Shown here: piece by piece, positions 4,878-5,057 of the stretch
How the letters are laid out: each line of letters opens with the position of its first letter
How positions within the stretch are numbered: the stretch's first letter is position 1
From: Bdellovibrionales bacterium
Lineage (GTDB): Bacteria > Bdellovibrionota > Bacteriovoracia > Bacteriovoracales > Bacteriovoracaceae
Assembly: GCA_005791855.1 (NCBI GenBank)
Contig: SXUH01000284.1
Location: forward strand, 1 to 5,057
DNA length: 5,057 nucleotides
Direction of reading: 5' to 3'
The notes under the pieces: generated by a model
What the model was told of the DNA's origin: nothing
The model's database searches: none
Seen by the model: only the letters and a program-made list of their open reading frames with translations
Translations under genes and position numbers: made by a program

Positions 4878-4925
4878 GTCACTTTCGTTCGTTCAGCTCC
4901 GGACTCATCCTCTGATCGAGATTGC

Positions 4926-4951
4926 TTCCTCGCTAATCCTCGAGCGAAGAA
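4926..4951 (+). repeat. Inverted repeat, 9-bp arms with one mismatch
   Basis: TTCCTCGCT (4926-4934) can pair with AGCGAAGAA (4943-4951) at eight of nine positions around an 8-nt loop. It is followed by TTTGTCTCT rather than a clean T-run, so it is not a convincing intrinsic terminator. In a transcript started upstream it would be a leader hairpin of the gene at 5008. Confidence 0.4.
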
Positions 4952-4965
4952 TTTGTCTCTCAAAA

Positions 4966-4999
4966 CCTGTGGTAGATTACTTCAAATTCTAACCACAGG
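4966..4999 (+). promoter_or_regulatory. Inverted repeat overlapping the ribosome binding site of the 5008 gene
   Basis: CCTGTGGT (4966-4973) and ACCACAGG (4992-4999) are perfect 8-bp inverted arms separated by 18 nt. Three more pairs (AGA with TCT) can form inside the stem across a single bulged A. The right arm contains the AGG of the Shine-Dalgarno AGGAAG (4997-5002), which sits 7 nt before the ATG. If both arms are transcribed, the hairpin would mask the ribosome binding site; if transcription starts between them, they could instead be an operator. Confidence 0.5.
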
Positions 5000-5007
5000 A
5001 AGAAGAT

Positions 5008-5057
5008 ATGAACCTTCAAAGCTACAACGACAAGATCCTCCATAACGAAACAATCCG
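5008..5057 (+). CDS. Start of an unidentified protein (16 codons, cut by window edge)
   Basis: An ATG at 5008 with a good ribosome binding site (AGGAAG at 4997-5002) opens a frame that reads MNLQSYNDKILHNETI before the window ends. The visible start is hydrophilic with no signal peptide. Sixteen residues are too few for identification and I do not recognise the protein. Its start is preceded by an inverted repeat that reaches into the ribosome binding site, suggesting regulated expression. Confidence 0.6.
   Translation, partial: MNLQSYNDKILHNETI

Larger units (their letters stand above)
4530..5007. other. 478-bp intergenic region without a supported gene
   Basis: No open frame here has both a ribosome binding site and codon use like the neighbours. 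A 102-codon + strand frame from 4564 uses AGG, TTA, TTG, GGT and AGT heavily, unlike the CTC/CGG/GGC-rich genes around it. The first part (about 4561-4740) is strongly G-rich and C-poor on the + strand; the remainder is AT-rich and carries promoter-like and inverted-repeat elements described separately. No tRNA, CRISPR or insertion sequence ends are visible. Confidence 0.6.

Noticed and set aside
4926..4960. Inverted repeat as an intrinsic terminator
   Set aside because: The stem has a mismatch and AT-rich base, and the following TTTGTCTCT is not a T-run; nothing on the + strand upstream is clearly being terminated.

Overview
The window holds eight protein-coding genes (two cut by the window edges) from a Gram-negative bacterium. 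Coding sequence is GC-rich and strongly C/G-ending at third positions, while most gaps between genes are AT-rich. A hexameric-type citrate synthase, an SfsA nuclease and a run of small exported cysteine-containing proteins including a DUF1566/Lcl-like one would fit a Bdellovibrionota- or deltaproteobacteria-like organism. That placement is an inference from general flavour; the window has no rRNA or other phylogenetic marker.

Left part (1-1961): the start of citrate synthase (gltA) reads leftward. Across a 173-bp AT-rich gap, sfsA reads rightward and is followed with no gap (TGA then TTG) by a nicotinate-nucleotide-adenylyltransferase-like protein. That protein carries an unusual ~95-residue N-terminal extension. 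These are housekeeping or metabolic genes: TCA cycle entry, nucleic-acid processing and probable NAD synthesis.

Middle (1958-4529): four consecutive genes all encode proteins with N-terminal signal peptides. A six-cysteine 109-residue protein (leftward) diverges across 97 bp from a two-gene operon. The operon's first product is a signal peptide followed by exactly four 30-residue repeats and nothing else. Its second, overlapping by 4 bp, is a cysteine-rich HEIGH metallopeptidase-like protein. A DUF1566/Lcl-like exported protein converges on the peptidase gene with an 11-bp overlap. The repeat protein and peptidase are translationally linked and probably act together outside the cytoplasm. I recognise no described system with this composition, and the functional link is inference.

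Right part (4530-5007): 478 bp without a convincing gene. Its first ~200 bp are extremely G-rich and C-poor on the + strand (70 G to 15 C in 4561-4740, counted by hand), with one canonical and one near-canonical G-quadruplex motif. Then come a plausible promoter, a short palindrome, and two inverted repeats. The second inverted repeat overlaps the ribosome binding site of a gene starting at 5008, of which only 16 codons are visible.

Three of the seven starts are TTG, each directly preceded by or overlapping features that support it, and both convergent gene pairs overlap at their stop codons with no room for a conventional intergenic terminator.
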